NCBI GenBank assembly: GCA_947179485.1
Contig: OX359246.1
Location: 72,381,508-72,445,507 of the forward strand
Direction of reading: 5' to 3'
DNA: 64,000 bases
Source: Allacma fusca
Lineage: Eukaryota > Arthropoda > Collembola > Symphypleona > Sminthuridae
Shown here piece after piece: positions 48,583 through 59,699 of the stretch. The notes below the pieces were generated by a model. The model had not been told where the DNA came from. It saw only the letters and a list, made by a program, of their open reading frames with translations, and did no database searches. Every line of letters starts with the position of its first letter. Position 1 is the first letter of the stretch. A program made the translations under genes and the position numbers.

Positions 48583-49965
48583 TCAACGACGAAATAATTG
48601 ACGCAATTTTTCAGTTGCAACAACTTTGGCTTGACGTGGATGAGCAACTCGACGGGGACTACGGTTCACTTCCTCAACCGGCATCGGATTTGCAGGAGGG
48701 ACTTGTACGTCTTGAGCCAACAAATCTCCTACACCATTATCGTGGTCAGCGACCGCTTCTGGATCATTCAGAACCAGCAAAGCTGGCTGATTTGCCAAAT
48801 CTTGGGGAATATTCTGAAATGCTGGGTCAAGCAATGGATTCCCGTGAGGCCTAAAGACTTGTTGGTCCAGCTGCTCATTGTAGCGGTCAGCACGGACTTG
48901 TTGACGACGGAACTGGTCAAGCGCGTCATTTGCAAGATTTGCTCGTAGTTGATCCAAAACTGTATAGGAACAAAATTTTTATTAATTATGTATCTACCTA
49001 CAAAGATTATGACATTGCATCACATTGGCGTATTGTATTTAAGTATATTACCTTGACGCCCAAGAGCTACGTCCTCTGCATCCCCTTCTTGCTGAATCAC
49101 GTCCTCAAGCCATGCTCGAATGGTGTTACGTCGAGCGTACCGGTTGTGAGCAGGGAAGAACCCACGAACTCTGGCAGCTTCCTGGTCGTTCACTTGGGGT
49201 CTGTACTGTGCAGAAGCTCGTCTTTGCAGAAGCCAGAATACAGCAAACCCAATTGCTCCGAATAAAATTGCTCCAACAACACTAAGTGCACCTGGAAAAT
49301 TAACTGTAATTTGAAATTAAAATATTTATTTTAAGTCATGGGTAATAAGGGATTTACAACAATGGAGCTGACGCAAGGACTAACAAGCAGCGACAAGGAC
49401 CAACAAGGAGCAACAAGGAGCGACAAGGGCCAACCAGGAGCGACAAGGACCAACAAGGAGAGGCAAGGAGCGACAAGGAGCAACAAGGAGCGACAAGGAG
49501 CGACAAGGACCAACAAGGAGCGACAAGGAGCGACAAGGGCCAACAAGGAGCGACAAGGAGCGACAAGGAACAGCAAGGAGCGACATGGACCTACAAGGAC
49601 TGACATTGGTATTGACAACAAGATTAATAAACAACTTACCAGTAACCGACCAATCAATAATTGCGATTTTTTGGCACTGAGGATCTCCACACTCGGCTGG
49701 AGATCGGGCAATTCCGAGAACTTCCTCGCCAATTTCAGCAATATCCCGTACGCATTGCCCCGCCTGCTGGAACAGTATTCCCCAATTACAATTTGGGTTT
49801 GTGGTACAGTCACTGCAGGAGTGCAGCAAGTTACATACTAAAATATTTAAAAAATTATTTAGTTAACACAATTACACTTTTACACTCAAACACAAGCGAA
49901 TATTTACATTTGCAGCCGCTACTTACAATTATCCGTGACCACCAAAAAAACAAGAAACAATAACA
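48583..49965 (-). CDS. Polinton cargo: second Cys-rich single-span membrane protein
   Basis: Exons in phase: signal-like exon ending 49927, 49640-49837, 49052-49291, 48583-48959. The first exon reads as a hydrophobic signal peptide (LLLLFLVFLVVTDN), but no in-frame ATG is visible before it. The ectodomain has eight Cys within about 60 residues. Exon 3 opens with a transmembrane span (ALSVVGAILFGAIGFAVFWLL) and a basic RR stop-transfer. The tail is Gln/Asp/Pro-rich and ends KLRQLFRR. The intron at 49292-49639 contains a 10-bp minisatellite. Layout is like the membrane protein at the other end of the element, though the sequences are not clearly related. Confidence 0.65.
49370..49610. repeat. 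10-bp minisatellite (AAGGAGCGAC / AAGGACCAAC)
   Basis: About 24 units of a 10-bp word inside an intron of the right-end membrane protein gene. Long repetitive ORFs on both strands are artefacts. The words GGAGCGACAA and GGACCAACAAGGAG also form the arms of hairpins in the left array (34150-35818). Confidence 0.9.
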
Positions 49966-50001
49966 ACAATTAATAAAACTCAAAAAAATAGGCTACAAGA
50001 G

Positions 50002-50546
50002 AATAATTAACAAGTGTCTACAGTCAAGCAACATACACAAAAGAAGTGAGCCTAGTAAAATGAAGCAAAGCGGAACGTTAACAACGCATTACGATCACGT
50101 TACGACATTACAATACCTTTGTGAGAGCCAATTTACGCCCGTCTTCACTCCCGTTCCTTAAGGCTCCAGGCAGAACCAATCCGAACGCACCTTCAACGCC
50201 ACCATAACGTTTACCTGCAACTTGATGATGCTTCGTAACTAATGGACGATTTTAGTATTTAAAGAATTACCAATAATATGCTTAATATGTCATGCTCACA
50301 TATGTCATATCGCATACGCAGCTTTAAAATGCAGTATATGCATAATGGAATTACATATGTATATAATATTAAAAACTACTGGATGATATATCGCATATGC
50401 CATTTTAATATGCAGTATACAAATAATTTAATACTACATATGTATATAGTATTAAAAATCATAGGATGCGCTGAAGCGCATCAAACCTATTTGAGATTTT
50501 TGCTGAGTCATTCAAGCTCTCAGTTTTGCGTCGACTTCCCTCTTCT
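50002..50546. repeat. Right terminal inverted repeat of the Polinton
   Basis: Inverted copy of 33550-34094. It ends ...CCCTCTTCT, so read inward the element starts AGAAGAGGG. It is followed by the target duplication. Confidence 0.93.
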
Positions 50547-50552
50547 TCCAGG
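50547..50552. repeat. Right 6-bp target-site duplication of the Polinton (TCCAGG)
   Basis: Identical to 33544-33549; the host frame resumes immediately after it. Confidence 0.9.
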
Positions 50553-52527
50553 ATCCAGAATTACAGCGGACTGCTTTGGATGTAATTGATTCTCTCCTAT
50601 CTAAAGACTCCAATGGTAACTACTCTCGGATATCATATATCAAACAACCAAGCCAAGCCGGACTTCTCACAACAATGCCCGACGTTATGGATCAAAGGTC
50701 CCATATGAGGCACGTCGTTGAAAACAACACTGTATTTGTCAGATCATCCCCCGACGATTTTGGGATGAGTGTATCACCCGGTGCTCAAGCGTTGAGTTTA
50801 AACCTGACCCACGTAACGCAACAAAAAATGATAGCTCTCGTTGCGTCCATTCAAGGCAAAATCCAGTCTAAGTATGCTGAGTTAATTACAAACACCTCAT
50901 TTAATACCGTTGGCAGCGCCGTAAATAAATTCCACGGACTTCAACAAATTCCTGAAACTATCCAAGACCTAGCATCTCGAGAGGAATTCCTCCATCAACT
51001 AACTACTGAACTCTGAAAACTAGATGAGCACCTTTTTGTCAGCGAATTCCAGGAGCTTAAAAATCTGAACCAAAATCTACAGTTCTTTGAGAACATTACT
51101 GAGCAACAAGTTCCATTTAATAGAAACGCATGGATCCGCCCATTACAGATATCAATTCAATCCACACGAGTCCAACTTGACCGGAAAATGACCGAGCTAA
51201 ACATTGAATTTACCAAAGTCATATCTGACATCACCGCTCAGTTAGCTAACAACTTCTCGAAAATATTAGCCGAACCAGATCAAATACAAAGTCTCCAAAA
51301 CGTTTCCGAAACTGTATCAACATTCAATGTATTTGCTTCGAAACTTGAAAGCCTCCTCAGTGCTCTGGGAATACCCTTCAGCACGGAGCTCTCGGAAGAT
51401 GTTAAAATAGAGGGAAATAATTGCAAAACTAATTCACCCCTTAAATTAGTCCAATGGCTACGGCCCTTCGAAGATCTTCGTAGTGACCTTCTGTTAAAAA
51501 TCCAAACATTGGAGATCCAGCAGTTCTCTTAACGTCTGGAGGATGAGATTGCAACCGTCTTTTTAGAAATAACAAACTTGACTAAGGTCGCTACGAAGCA
51601 ATTGAATGACTTGAAACTAGAAGGGGCAAATCTCCAGGTTGAGATCTCCAATTCCCGGGAGTTATGGGAATCCCAATTAAATCGTGAGGAAGAGACTTTT
51701 AAATCTAATGCAAGCAATGTGGCCAAGATTCACAAGCAGAATTTACAACATCTCCAGGAATCATTTAAACAGTCCAAATCCCACTACCAACTGGAAATAA
51801 ATGAAGAGAAACAAAAATCAAATGCTTTTAAGACAGAATGTCAGGAAAGAGCGAAAACGTTGAATGAAGAAATTGACCAAGAAAGAAAAAGCCACAGGGA
51901 AAGAATTCAAGATATAAATCGTGCTGGGGACAAAGAAGATGCGCAACAAAATGCACTCCATCTAACCTATCAGAATCAGCAAAGGGAAACTTGCACTCAG
52001 AATTTAGCCATTGAGGAGAAGGCTTGCAAGGAGTCACTGACCAGCATCACAACAAAATACCAGCAGGAGGATAAAGATTTTGAAAATAAATTAAAAGCAG
52101 AAAAAGAATCCTGCAAAACTAGACAAAATAATGCAATGAAAGATTGTGACGCACAAAAAACCTTCATAAAAACGCAAGCAAAACGTCGGACTGATTCCTT
52201 GAATGCAGATAGTCGATCTAATGACAATGCTTGCTCAGGCTATCTTAAAGCAAAGGACTCGGATTGTACTGCCAGACTGAATACACTTAATTCGACGATT
52301 CAAAGTATAATTCGAGAACTTCCGGATAAAAAAGAACTCCAGGATCAGCCTTCGCACTCCAGCAGCTGAAAGATGATGACAAAATCCAGATATTCAAAGC
52401 TGCCTGCCTTGAGAGATTGGATCCGCTCAAACACCATCACGATTTGAGAGGAAAAGTAAATGCTTTCAGACAAATGGCGGAAGATTCTAAGAGAGGTACT
52501 TATTACAGTGGCTACAGTGGCTACTGA

Positions 52528-54465
52528 AAATGGATTACAAAAATCAGGATTGAATTAAAAAACATAATAGAAATTGCATATTTTATAACCAGTTTATTAT
52601 GTGTACCCGTCAGCGTTATTCATCACACCCGCGCGGAATGATAACAATAATATTTTTTATTTTTCCGTCCTCTCTAAACATATTCCCACGTTGGCTTAAA
52701 AACTATCGGTATACATAGTTGTCAACGAATGAGTGCAGGAAAAATCAGCCTTTTTTGAAATTAAATTAATTTTGTTTTGTCTCGTGAAGCTGATTACTCT
52801 ATGGTTAACCATCTTCTTATGGCTTCGAATTTTCTCAGCTTCAGAGCGTGGAATTTATTTTTACAACAATTTTTGAAACGTAAAAAATTAATGAATTTCA
52901 CGTTTCTTGAAAAAGCTTGACATTCCTTCACTTTCCTTCAGTGCTCTCAGTTAGACACCCTTACTTACTCTTTACTCATAATTTTGTCTCTCATGATGTC
53001 CAGTACTTACTTTTTACTTACTCAGGGGCTTCATGGTGGCTATCTTACTTACTCATTACTCCCTCAAAATTTCGGGTCGCAGTGTAATACTTACTCTTTA
53101 CTTACTTCTTCGCAAAAATAAGCTGATATTAATTACTCTTTACTTACTTTTGCCTGCATAGTACTCAAGTAATACTTACTCATTTTCAAATAAAATTCAC
53201 ATCACTCCCATCTTTGGTAGTGTAGTCAACGACTCAAGTTTAACGAGTTGCATCGTCGCAAGTATTTAAAGGCATTGTTTGTCTATGGCCTGTGTTATCT
53301 GCCTCCGTAAGCCATGTATAAGTCATGGATATTGTCGGATAACATTTTTTCTATGGTAGTTACTCCAGTAAGAAGAGTTTACTTACTCAATACTTACTTT
53401 ATTCGCGTTTAGTTTGTACCTTTGTTCAGTTATTGTTATTTAAACAAAACAAAATAAACTACCCGTTGTCAAAAAAAACAAAACAGAACTATAACAAACA
53501 ATTTGTAACAGAGCGTATGATAACGTTTGCAAGACAGGCTTCATTCAACTATGTATAGACTGTTCTCTTTATGCCTGTAAGCTCAAATGAACCTGAAAAT
53601 GTCTGGTGCAAAATAGTAAATTTGAAATGGTATTTAAGACAACAAACAGCAGACAAACAGTAATTGTGGTCAAATGACCTCATATTGACCTCAATGCATT
53701 ATAAGTTGGAGACATGGTCTCATACATACAGACATTCTAGTGTAACAAATACGATCATGACCTTATATCAGGGCTGGTGTATTCAAAATTTATGGATACA
53801 ATTCCGATTAAAATTACTCTTAAGGGATTCCAATTCCAATTCGAACGTATCTATTTCGTCAAATAAAAATTCCAATCCAATGCATTTATATAATTGCCAT
53901 AAATTCCAATATAATAGTTCAAATACTTCAAGTAATAAATATTAATAGTTACCTGAAGCTACTAGATCCCTTAACAAATATCATGATTTTGTAAATAAGA
54001 ATTTGAGCTAGAAAGTGTCGAATTCGGCAATTATGAGAGATTTATTATTAAGAACCCAAGTGCTATCTATGGCAGACCTTCTTTGTACAGGTATGTACTA
54101 TTTTTTAATGTATATGTATACATAAATACCATAACCACATATGACATAGATTCATCTTAGCCTTAGTGTCTTTTGGGGTACTCTAGTACTCAAAATACTC
54201 ACGTTAATGCATGTTGCTTTGACTGAAAATCTGAGGCCACTTCTAACCTACTTCAGAAAATTACTGACAAATTGACTGAGTATCTAGATTGTAGCGAATT
54301 CATTGCCAGCAATAAAGTATCCTTGCTCTACGTCATTTTGCCGTGAGTCACAAACCTAATGGCAAGTTTTCTAATCCAACGAGTAGTTCTTTAAATATTA
54401 TGTTAGGGCTGAATAAAAAACTCAATCTGGGTCATAACGAGTTCCCAAGACCTTCACTCGGCCTC
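52528..54465. other. Intergenic with two word-rich tracts
   Basis: Bases about 52950-53410 are rich in ACTTACTCTTT words and begin near CAGTGCTCTCAG. Bases about 53775-53940 are rich in AATTCCAATT and begin near CAGGGCTGG. Both look like one-ended remains of the word-filled TIR elements, but no matching right ends or duplications were found. No gene. Confidence 0.4.
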
Positions 54466-55466
54466 CCCAGTCACTCGAAATGTATAGGATCCTACATGTA
54501 AAATCTATAGGATAAAAGTATCAGATCTGCGGACGATATCTCAAACGATTTTCTTACAGGATCCTATACTATTCCATAGTTACTAATCCCAACCTCGCAT
54601 GGGATTTTCTCTAGCTTGTCCTATAGTTGAAAATTTATTGTTATCTTATGCGCTTCTCTACTTCTACTCTATTTTCCTCCAAAATTAAAACTACATAACC
54701 ATCTTTACTACAGTTAGCTTAATTTTTAGACAATTGTAAATATTCTAAATATTTACAATTGTCTAAACAATTAAGCTAACTGCGATTAACGTTTTCATAC
54801 ATATACATCTCCTCAAATTGTCAATAGTAATACACCCTACACTGCAGTTCTATGTAGAAATAACATGTAACACTACAAAATAAAATTGCAGCCACAAGTA
54901 AATAATTTCACGTATAAATTGAAAAAAAGAACAATGACAATCACACACTGGTTATATTTTCCGCTTGTCTTACTATTACTAATTGTAAGTTAAAATTGAA
55001 ACAATCTAAAGAACAGGTAAGTCGATTTGGTGTTCATCACAACCAAAGAACACGTGAATGACAACTGCTGTTGATTAAGTATGGCGAATTTGGCGGTTAT
55101 AATATATGTCTTTTACAAACGATGAGGAGCGCAGAATCCTTGTCAAAGCAAGTACAGGATTTTTCTAAAAATGTCCTATGGTACCCGAAACCATAGGATT
55201 TTTCTGAAAATGTCCTATAGAACTCGAACTTGCAGGATATGCGGCACCCAACTTATAGGATTTCTTTAAAAACTTCCTATGGTACCCTCAGCTTATGGGA
55301 TTTTTCTGAAAACTTCCTATGGTACTATATCTTATAAGAATCGCGTGCCAGTTTCTGACGAGCTGAATGATTTCTATAACATCCTATATGGCTTGTGGGA
55401 TTTCTGGTACATTTTCTCACAGAAATTGCATCCTATAGGAATCCCATACAGTTTGAAGTGACTGGG
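54466..55466. mobile_element. TIR element filled with CCTATAGGA words
   Basis: The left end CCCAGTCACT-CGAAATGTAT and the right end (inverted CCCAGTCACT-TCAAACTGTAT) pair over about 20 bp. CCTATAGGA/TAGGATTTTTCTGAAAA words fill both sub-terminal parts. Flanks TCGGCCTC and TCGGTGGA share only TCGG, so the duplication is eroded. About 1 kb, non-coding. Confidence 0.7.
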
Positions 55467-55907
55467 TCGGTGGATTATAAATAGTACCATGTTCTCAATT
55501 TGACCTTATTTACTGGCACTGGTACTTATTCTGACAATCATCACGACTTCTATTGAAATTCCAATTTTTATTGTTAATTTTAAAAGAATATTTATAGGCT
55601 AGACTATAACAGTCAGTAAAAACAATTCTTAAAAAACAATACTGGTTATTAATTTAATCAATGCATCTGAGACGCCCAAAACTATGCTTGCCGGTTAGAC
55701 CCACCACCAGACATGTGTAACCTCGTGTAGGATTCCCATAAGCGACGTCCCGGGATGACCCTGTGACGTCACAACAGTGTCCCCTCAGGCTATATTTCTG
55801 AAATACTTGTTTATTACTTGTTTAAGGCAAAACCGAAGACGCAATTGCGTTCCATATAATACCAGGAGCTTAAAGTAATTTTTAGGGCCCATTCGGGTAA
55901 CAGGATA

Positions 55908-56312
55908 CCAGGCCTAGGTTAGCATGGTTAAATGACGATTACTGCCGTTGGTGGCAAATCCACTTAAGGCTTATAGTATGTGGCTTTACTGTTAACACAA
56001 ATATCCGTTATAAATATTATGGTAACACAGGTTTTTACCTGTGCTGGGTATTATAATACCTGGGTGCAATGCCGTATGTCATTAGTACGAAGATAATCTG
56101 ACGCCCAACAAGCATTAAAATATATTACAGCAGTGAAAATCACGAATTTACGAATATCGGGCATTGTGTTACCCGGTTACAGTACCCGCCGGATATTTGT
56201 GTTAACAGTAAAGCCACATACTATAAGCCTTAAGTGGATTTTTGTTGGTTCTAATTATGGATAACACAAAAGGCAGTAATCGTCATTTAACCATGCTAAC
56301 CTAGGTCTGGTG
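55908..56312. mobile_element. Fold-back MITE with long inverted arms
   Basis: Arms of about 100 bp (CCTAGGTTAGCATGGTTAAA... and AACAGTAAAGCCACATACTA...) are inverted copies, interrupted by a small insertion in the right arm. TA stands at both outer edges (55906-55907, 56313-56314), so a TA duplication is possible but not certain. Non-coding. Confidence 0.75.
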
Positions 56313-56603
56313 TATTGTTTTATCGCGAATCGCGATTCAAATGATTCACGTGCAACGAATTTGTTTGCATATCCTGGTAAAAATGCAGCTAGTAACGCAT
56401 CATATTAAAAACTTGTACGTGTTTCTGAGAGACATTTTTGATTTTTGTTGGGAATCAATTATTTTGTAAACAATAATTTTTATACGTCAAATACATCAAT
56501 TAGTATAATTTACTATTACATCATTTACTAACGGTCCAATTTAGGTCATACTGTAATGTGACAATTAATTAGCAGAATATGCAACTCTAATTTGCTAATG
56601 TTA

Positions 56604-56766
56604 CAGTCAACTATCGCTATAAGGGATTCTTATGGGACCGGCAAAATTAATCCCTATGAGTATAGTGTTATATGTACATTGAGCAAATGGGAATCGGGAC
56701 AGAAAAAACCATCCCTTATATCAAAAAATCTCTTATAAGGGTATCCCTTATAGCAAGAGTTCACTG
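56604..56766. mobile_element. pogo-like MITE, 163 bp
   Basis: The ends CAGTCAACTATCGCTATAAG and the inverted CAGTGAACTCTTGCTATAAG pair well. They are flanked by TA on both sides (56602-56603, 56767-56768). Non-coding. Confidence 0.85.
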
Positions 56767-56769
56767 TAT

Positions 56770-58400
56770 TGACAATTTTAGTGATAGTGAAATTGTTTGA
56801 CTTGTTTCCGCTGTTTTATGTAGTCATTACAAAATCCGTAAATAAAATGTTTATGTTACAACCTTTTACTGTCTGAATGATTTGAATCATCATTCGATTC
56901 AATTCAGCACATTTACATTTTACGATTTTCGGCGTGTGGTACGTTTTACCAAGTTTACATGATGATAAACGACCATTCTTCAGTTTTCTGTAAAAAATCG
57001 AATTTTCGGAATTTCTGGTTCCGGTGAAAAAGGACCTCGATGAAATCATATGTAGACTCTACATACCAATTTGCATGCAGATCGGACTTTAAATACTCGA
57101 GATATGACAGTGGACACTGTCCCACTACAAAGGTCCCCTAGCAAGGGGTATTGATGTAGGAATTTTTTGAATATTTTTCCGGACATACTATAGGACGTCT
57201 TGTCTGGAAACTTCATCAATTTTGTTTCAATTCCGTCATGGGGAAAAGTCGTATACAATTCTGTTTGTAGGCACCCGTTCAGATATTTCACATCTTTGGA
57301 CTTTTTAAAATTATGTTTTGCAAACAATAGTTTGAAATCGGCGTAAACTTTTGGAGGCGTTTAAAAGCAGTGAGATTTTTAGAACTGCACCAGTGATATT
57401 TTACTAGCACTTGCCTCAATTTCTATCAGTGTCTACATTTAGGGACGCTACTTCAATGAGACATTAATTGTTGGTAGTATTTTACAGACCAAACAAGACC
57501 ACAAGAGTAGATTAAAGGAATAGTAAGTTCCAAAGGGCATACGAAAGTCTATAGGAAAAGACTATAAACCTGTTTTTATCCATAATAAATCAGTTTCGGT
57601 TGCTTTGCAATGTAATAAAGCATAAAAATCATCATTTGCGGTTGAGAATTGGCCCGCGGTAGGCTCGAAAAACTTTTATTTCCTAAATGTTAATATCACA
57701 AATTGACTTTGAGCAAAAATTCAGTCTTAAAATTGCTTTGGTAATTACAGTTTTGTACTTAAATTGATTAATTAGAATCATTGAGCAACATTAAAATCAT
57801 AATACTGAGTTAATAATACACGGTCCATTTATGACCTCAGACTCAACAACAGTATTTTTCATTCGTGTTTACATTCATTACAATAATGTCAAGAGTTCGT
57901 TAATAGGTTCCTGTTTGGTACCATCAAATCTGTATACATACATTTCATGAGGCATTTAAATAATAACTAATAGAGACTATATGCACGCCATAATGATCTT
58001 CAACATCAATAATAATTACAAATAGATTTCAAAGTAATATTTTGGATTATTGCGCCAGAGTTTTCGGCCAATTTGCTGGAATTATTACAGCAAGGATAAA
58101 TCGGGCATGACTCGTCTGCACTTGTGACTGGAGAGGGTCAAAACAGAGTCTACCATGTCCATTGAAGCTTTCTGATTTTTTCACAGATTTCAAGCAATGG
58201 AACATAGAGAGCTCTGCTCGCCAATCGGTCACAAGCCTCTGAGCTTTGAACTTTACATTTCATTTTCATAGATACTATTCTTAATTGAGTGAAAGACTTG
58301 CAAAAAATACTAGTTTATATTACACGTGTTAAAATATTGCGTTAAAAATACTTAAAAGATTAAAACTGAGAAGATTTTATCACGGGATATATTTAATTTA
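56770..58400. other. Intergenic
   Basis: No supported gene; the frames at 56816-57327 on the minus strand have no recognisable similarity. 57344-57422 is a second copy of the dispersed repeat at 33168-33257. Confidence 0.4.
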
Positions 58401-58401
58401 G

Positions 58402-58870
58402 ACTCCTTGATCACTTTGTTCCGTAGTTGCTGTTAATAATTGACATCCTTTCCTGACTTTGTGCCGTTTAAGATTTGCTGCATTGGAGCACTCAACTCCA
58501 CATTGATCACAGGTTACTGTCAATAAAAAATAATTATTAAATAATGCACTTTGGATGCAATAGATTATGTATGCGAAATAAAGAATAATAGTGATTATAA
58601 AAGATTGGTAGATAACTCGAGTGGCTTTTCGGTGGTACGAGTTGAAATTCTTTAGCATGAATGACTCATACTTGAACATGCTCGAACAGCCTTCAAACTT
58701 GCAGCGTACATTCTTGCTTTTGCCGGTTGGAGAACCAGTTGATTTCCGTTTCCGTCCAATGTTGGAGCTGGATGCCGCTGGCGACTTGTGGGGAAGTGCG
58801 CCGGTGTTAGCATCCGACTGCAGTGCAAGTCTACAAGATGCGGATGGAAATCTGGCTTTGATGACTTAAT
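58402..58870 (-). pseudogene. Zinc-finger exons (C2H2/C2HC-like)
   Basis: One minus-strand exon (about 58617-58860) ends in CKFEGCSSMFKYESF...NSYHRK, a C2H2-like finger with an irregular histidine part. The next (58402-about 58517, after acceptor TTGACAG) reads CDQCGVECSNAANLKRHKVRKGC, a C2HC finger, and ends at a stop. Acceptor and phase of the first exon are uncertain. It is probably the 3' end of the damaged gene at 58919-59692. Confidence 0.45.
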
Positions 58871-58918
58871 CAAATCGTTCTGCCAAATCTAAAAACAAAA
58901 TGGAAATGAAAAATGAAG

Positions 58919-59692
58919 TTATATAGGGCCATTGTTTTTTCTCAGATAATTACTTTTTGTTATTTTACTTATTGGATTTCCAATGTAGACCATCCAGTCG
59001 TTTTTCATATCAAATGGGTTTGTGTCCCCATGACGTGGCATACACCGGCAGTGGTTTATTTTCAAGTCGAAATATCTGTCGTCACAGAAATTGACAGATT
59101 GTACGACATTATGCCTTATGTTAAAAACTTCGTAATACGAGTTCGACTTGAGGATAAGAAGCTCTCCTGGGTTTTGGAATATGAGATTGTATTTGAACCC
59201 CTATTCTTCCAGCTTTCGTGGTGTGAGTAACCGTTTCAATGAAGTGAGCCTCCTGTCACACTTGACCACAGTTGGCTTCGACACTTCCGGCATTTTAGCC
59301 TCGACCAGCGTTTCCAGATTTAACTTTTCTCCACGTTTCACTTCCACCATCGGATCTTGGAGATATTCTCCGACAGTCTGGCAGGCCCCTTTAGGACCCT
59401 GTTGAATTCGTTGAAAAATGCCGCTGTCTATTTTATGGTACAGACAGTTCCGGAGGGATTCCAAATTCAAATGGCTTCTCTCCCAAAGCTCTGCTTCCCC
59501 TGGAAATGAAAGCAGGCAGGCGTTCTCAGTATTGATGGACCGAGTGTGGAAGGGCAAGCGTTGTCCAATAAATTGTCTTTATTCTTCCAGACTCAGTCGC
59601 TTCGGGAGAAAGATCGAACAGAATTCGGTTGCCTTATGGACTTCATTCTTGAAAAAGAATTCTCCGTCAATGAATTGCATGATTTCCAACTG
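58919..59692 (-). pseudogene. Degenerate JmjC-like coding region with two in-frame stops
   Basis: One frame of about 258 codons after acceptor TTTCAG (59693) is interrupted by TAA near 59570 and TAG near 59203 and otherwise open to 58919. The last part reads QNPGELLILKSNSYYEVFN then HNVVQSVNF, which follows the JmjC pattern (PGE...YHxVxN...NxxxAxNF). The expected iron-binding His is Tyr here. The C-rich HCRCMPRHGD part follows. The JmjC assignment is by pattern and not certain. With the zinc-finger exons just downstream it could be a decayed chromatin-type gene. Confidence 0.4.
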
Positions 59693-59699
59693 AAACAAA

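Larger units (their letters stand above)
33550..50546. mobile_element. Polinton/Maverick element without a recognisable DNA polymerase B
   Basis: A 16,997-bp element with about 545-bp terminal inverted repeats and a 6-bp target duplication, the Polinton hallmark. The minus strand encodes a membrane protein, a Cys-rich protein, an RVE-type integrase, a penton-type minor capsid protein, a basic core-like protein, the major capsid protein, a cysteine protease, a packaging ATPase and small unassigned proteins. The plus strand near the left end encodes a second membrane protein and a RING-like protein. None of the frames shows the exonuclease or YxDTD-type motifs of protein-primed PolB, and no unassigned gap is long enough for a gene of the usual size (about 1,000 codons or more). 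Integrase, penton, MCP and protease each carry a disabling lesion, so this copy is not autonomous. Confidence 0.95.
32937..52527 (+). pseudogene. Secreted coiled-coil protein gene split by a Polinton insertion
   Basis: Exon 1 (32937-33053) encodes a start Met and a clear signal peptide (VPLALCLLSGLL...HC). Exon 2 is chosen at 33288, the in-phase TTTCAG acceptor, and runs to 33549 where a 17-kb Polinton begins. Coding resumes at 50553 in exactly the frame expected if the element and one 6-bp duplication are removed (VIQ joined to DPELQ). It then runs to about 52366 as a Gln/Glu/Lys/Asn-rich protein, strongly helical and coiled-coil-like in 51540-52330. Further damage: in-frame TGA at 51014-51016, TAA at 51530-51532 and a one-base frameshift near 52340, after which the last frame ends YYSGYSGY at 52527. 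I do not recognise the family. The split and three extra lesions make it a pseudogene here, unless another allele lacks the insertion. Confidence 0.8.

Noticed and set aside
49331-49841. Long ORFs rich in QGATRSNKER or LLVAPCRSL
   Set aside because: Translation of the 10-bp minisatellite in three frames; it lies in an intron of the membrane-protein gene.
52940-53410. Complete word-filled element (ACTTACTC)
   Set aside because: A CAGTG-like left end is present but no inverted right end or 8-bp duplication could be found.
56816-57327. Two adjacent minus-strand ORFs of 77 and 93 codons
   Set aside because: No recognisable motif, splice context or continuity between them; could be old repeat sequence.
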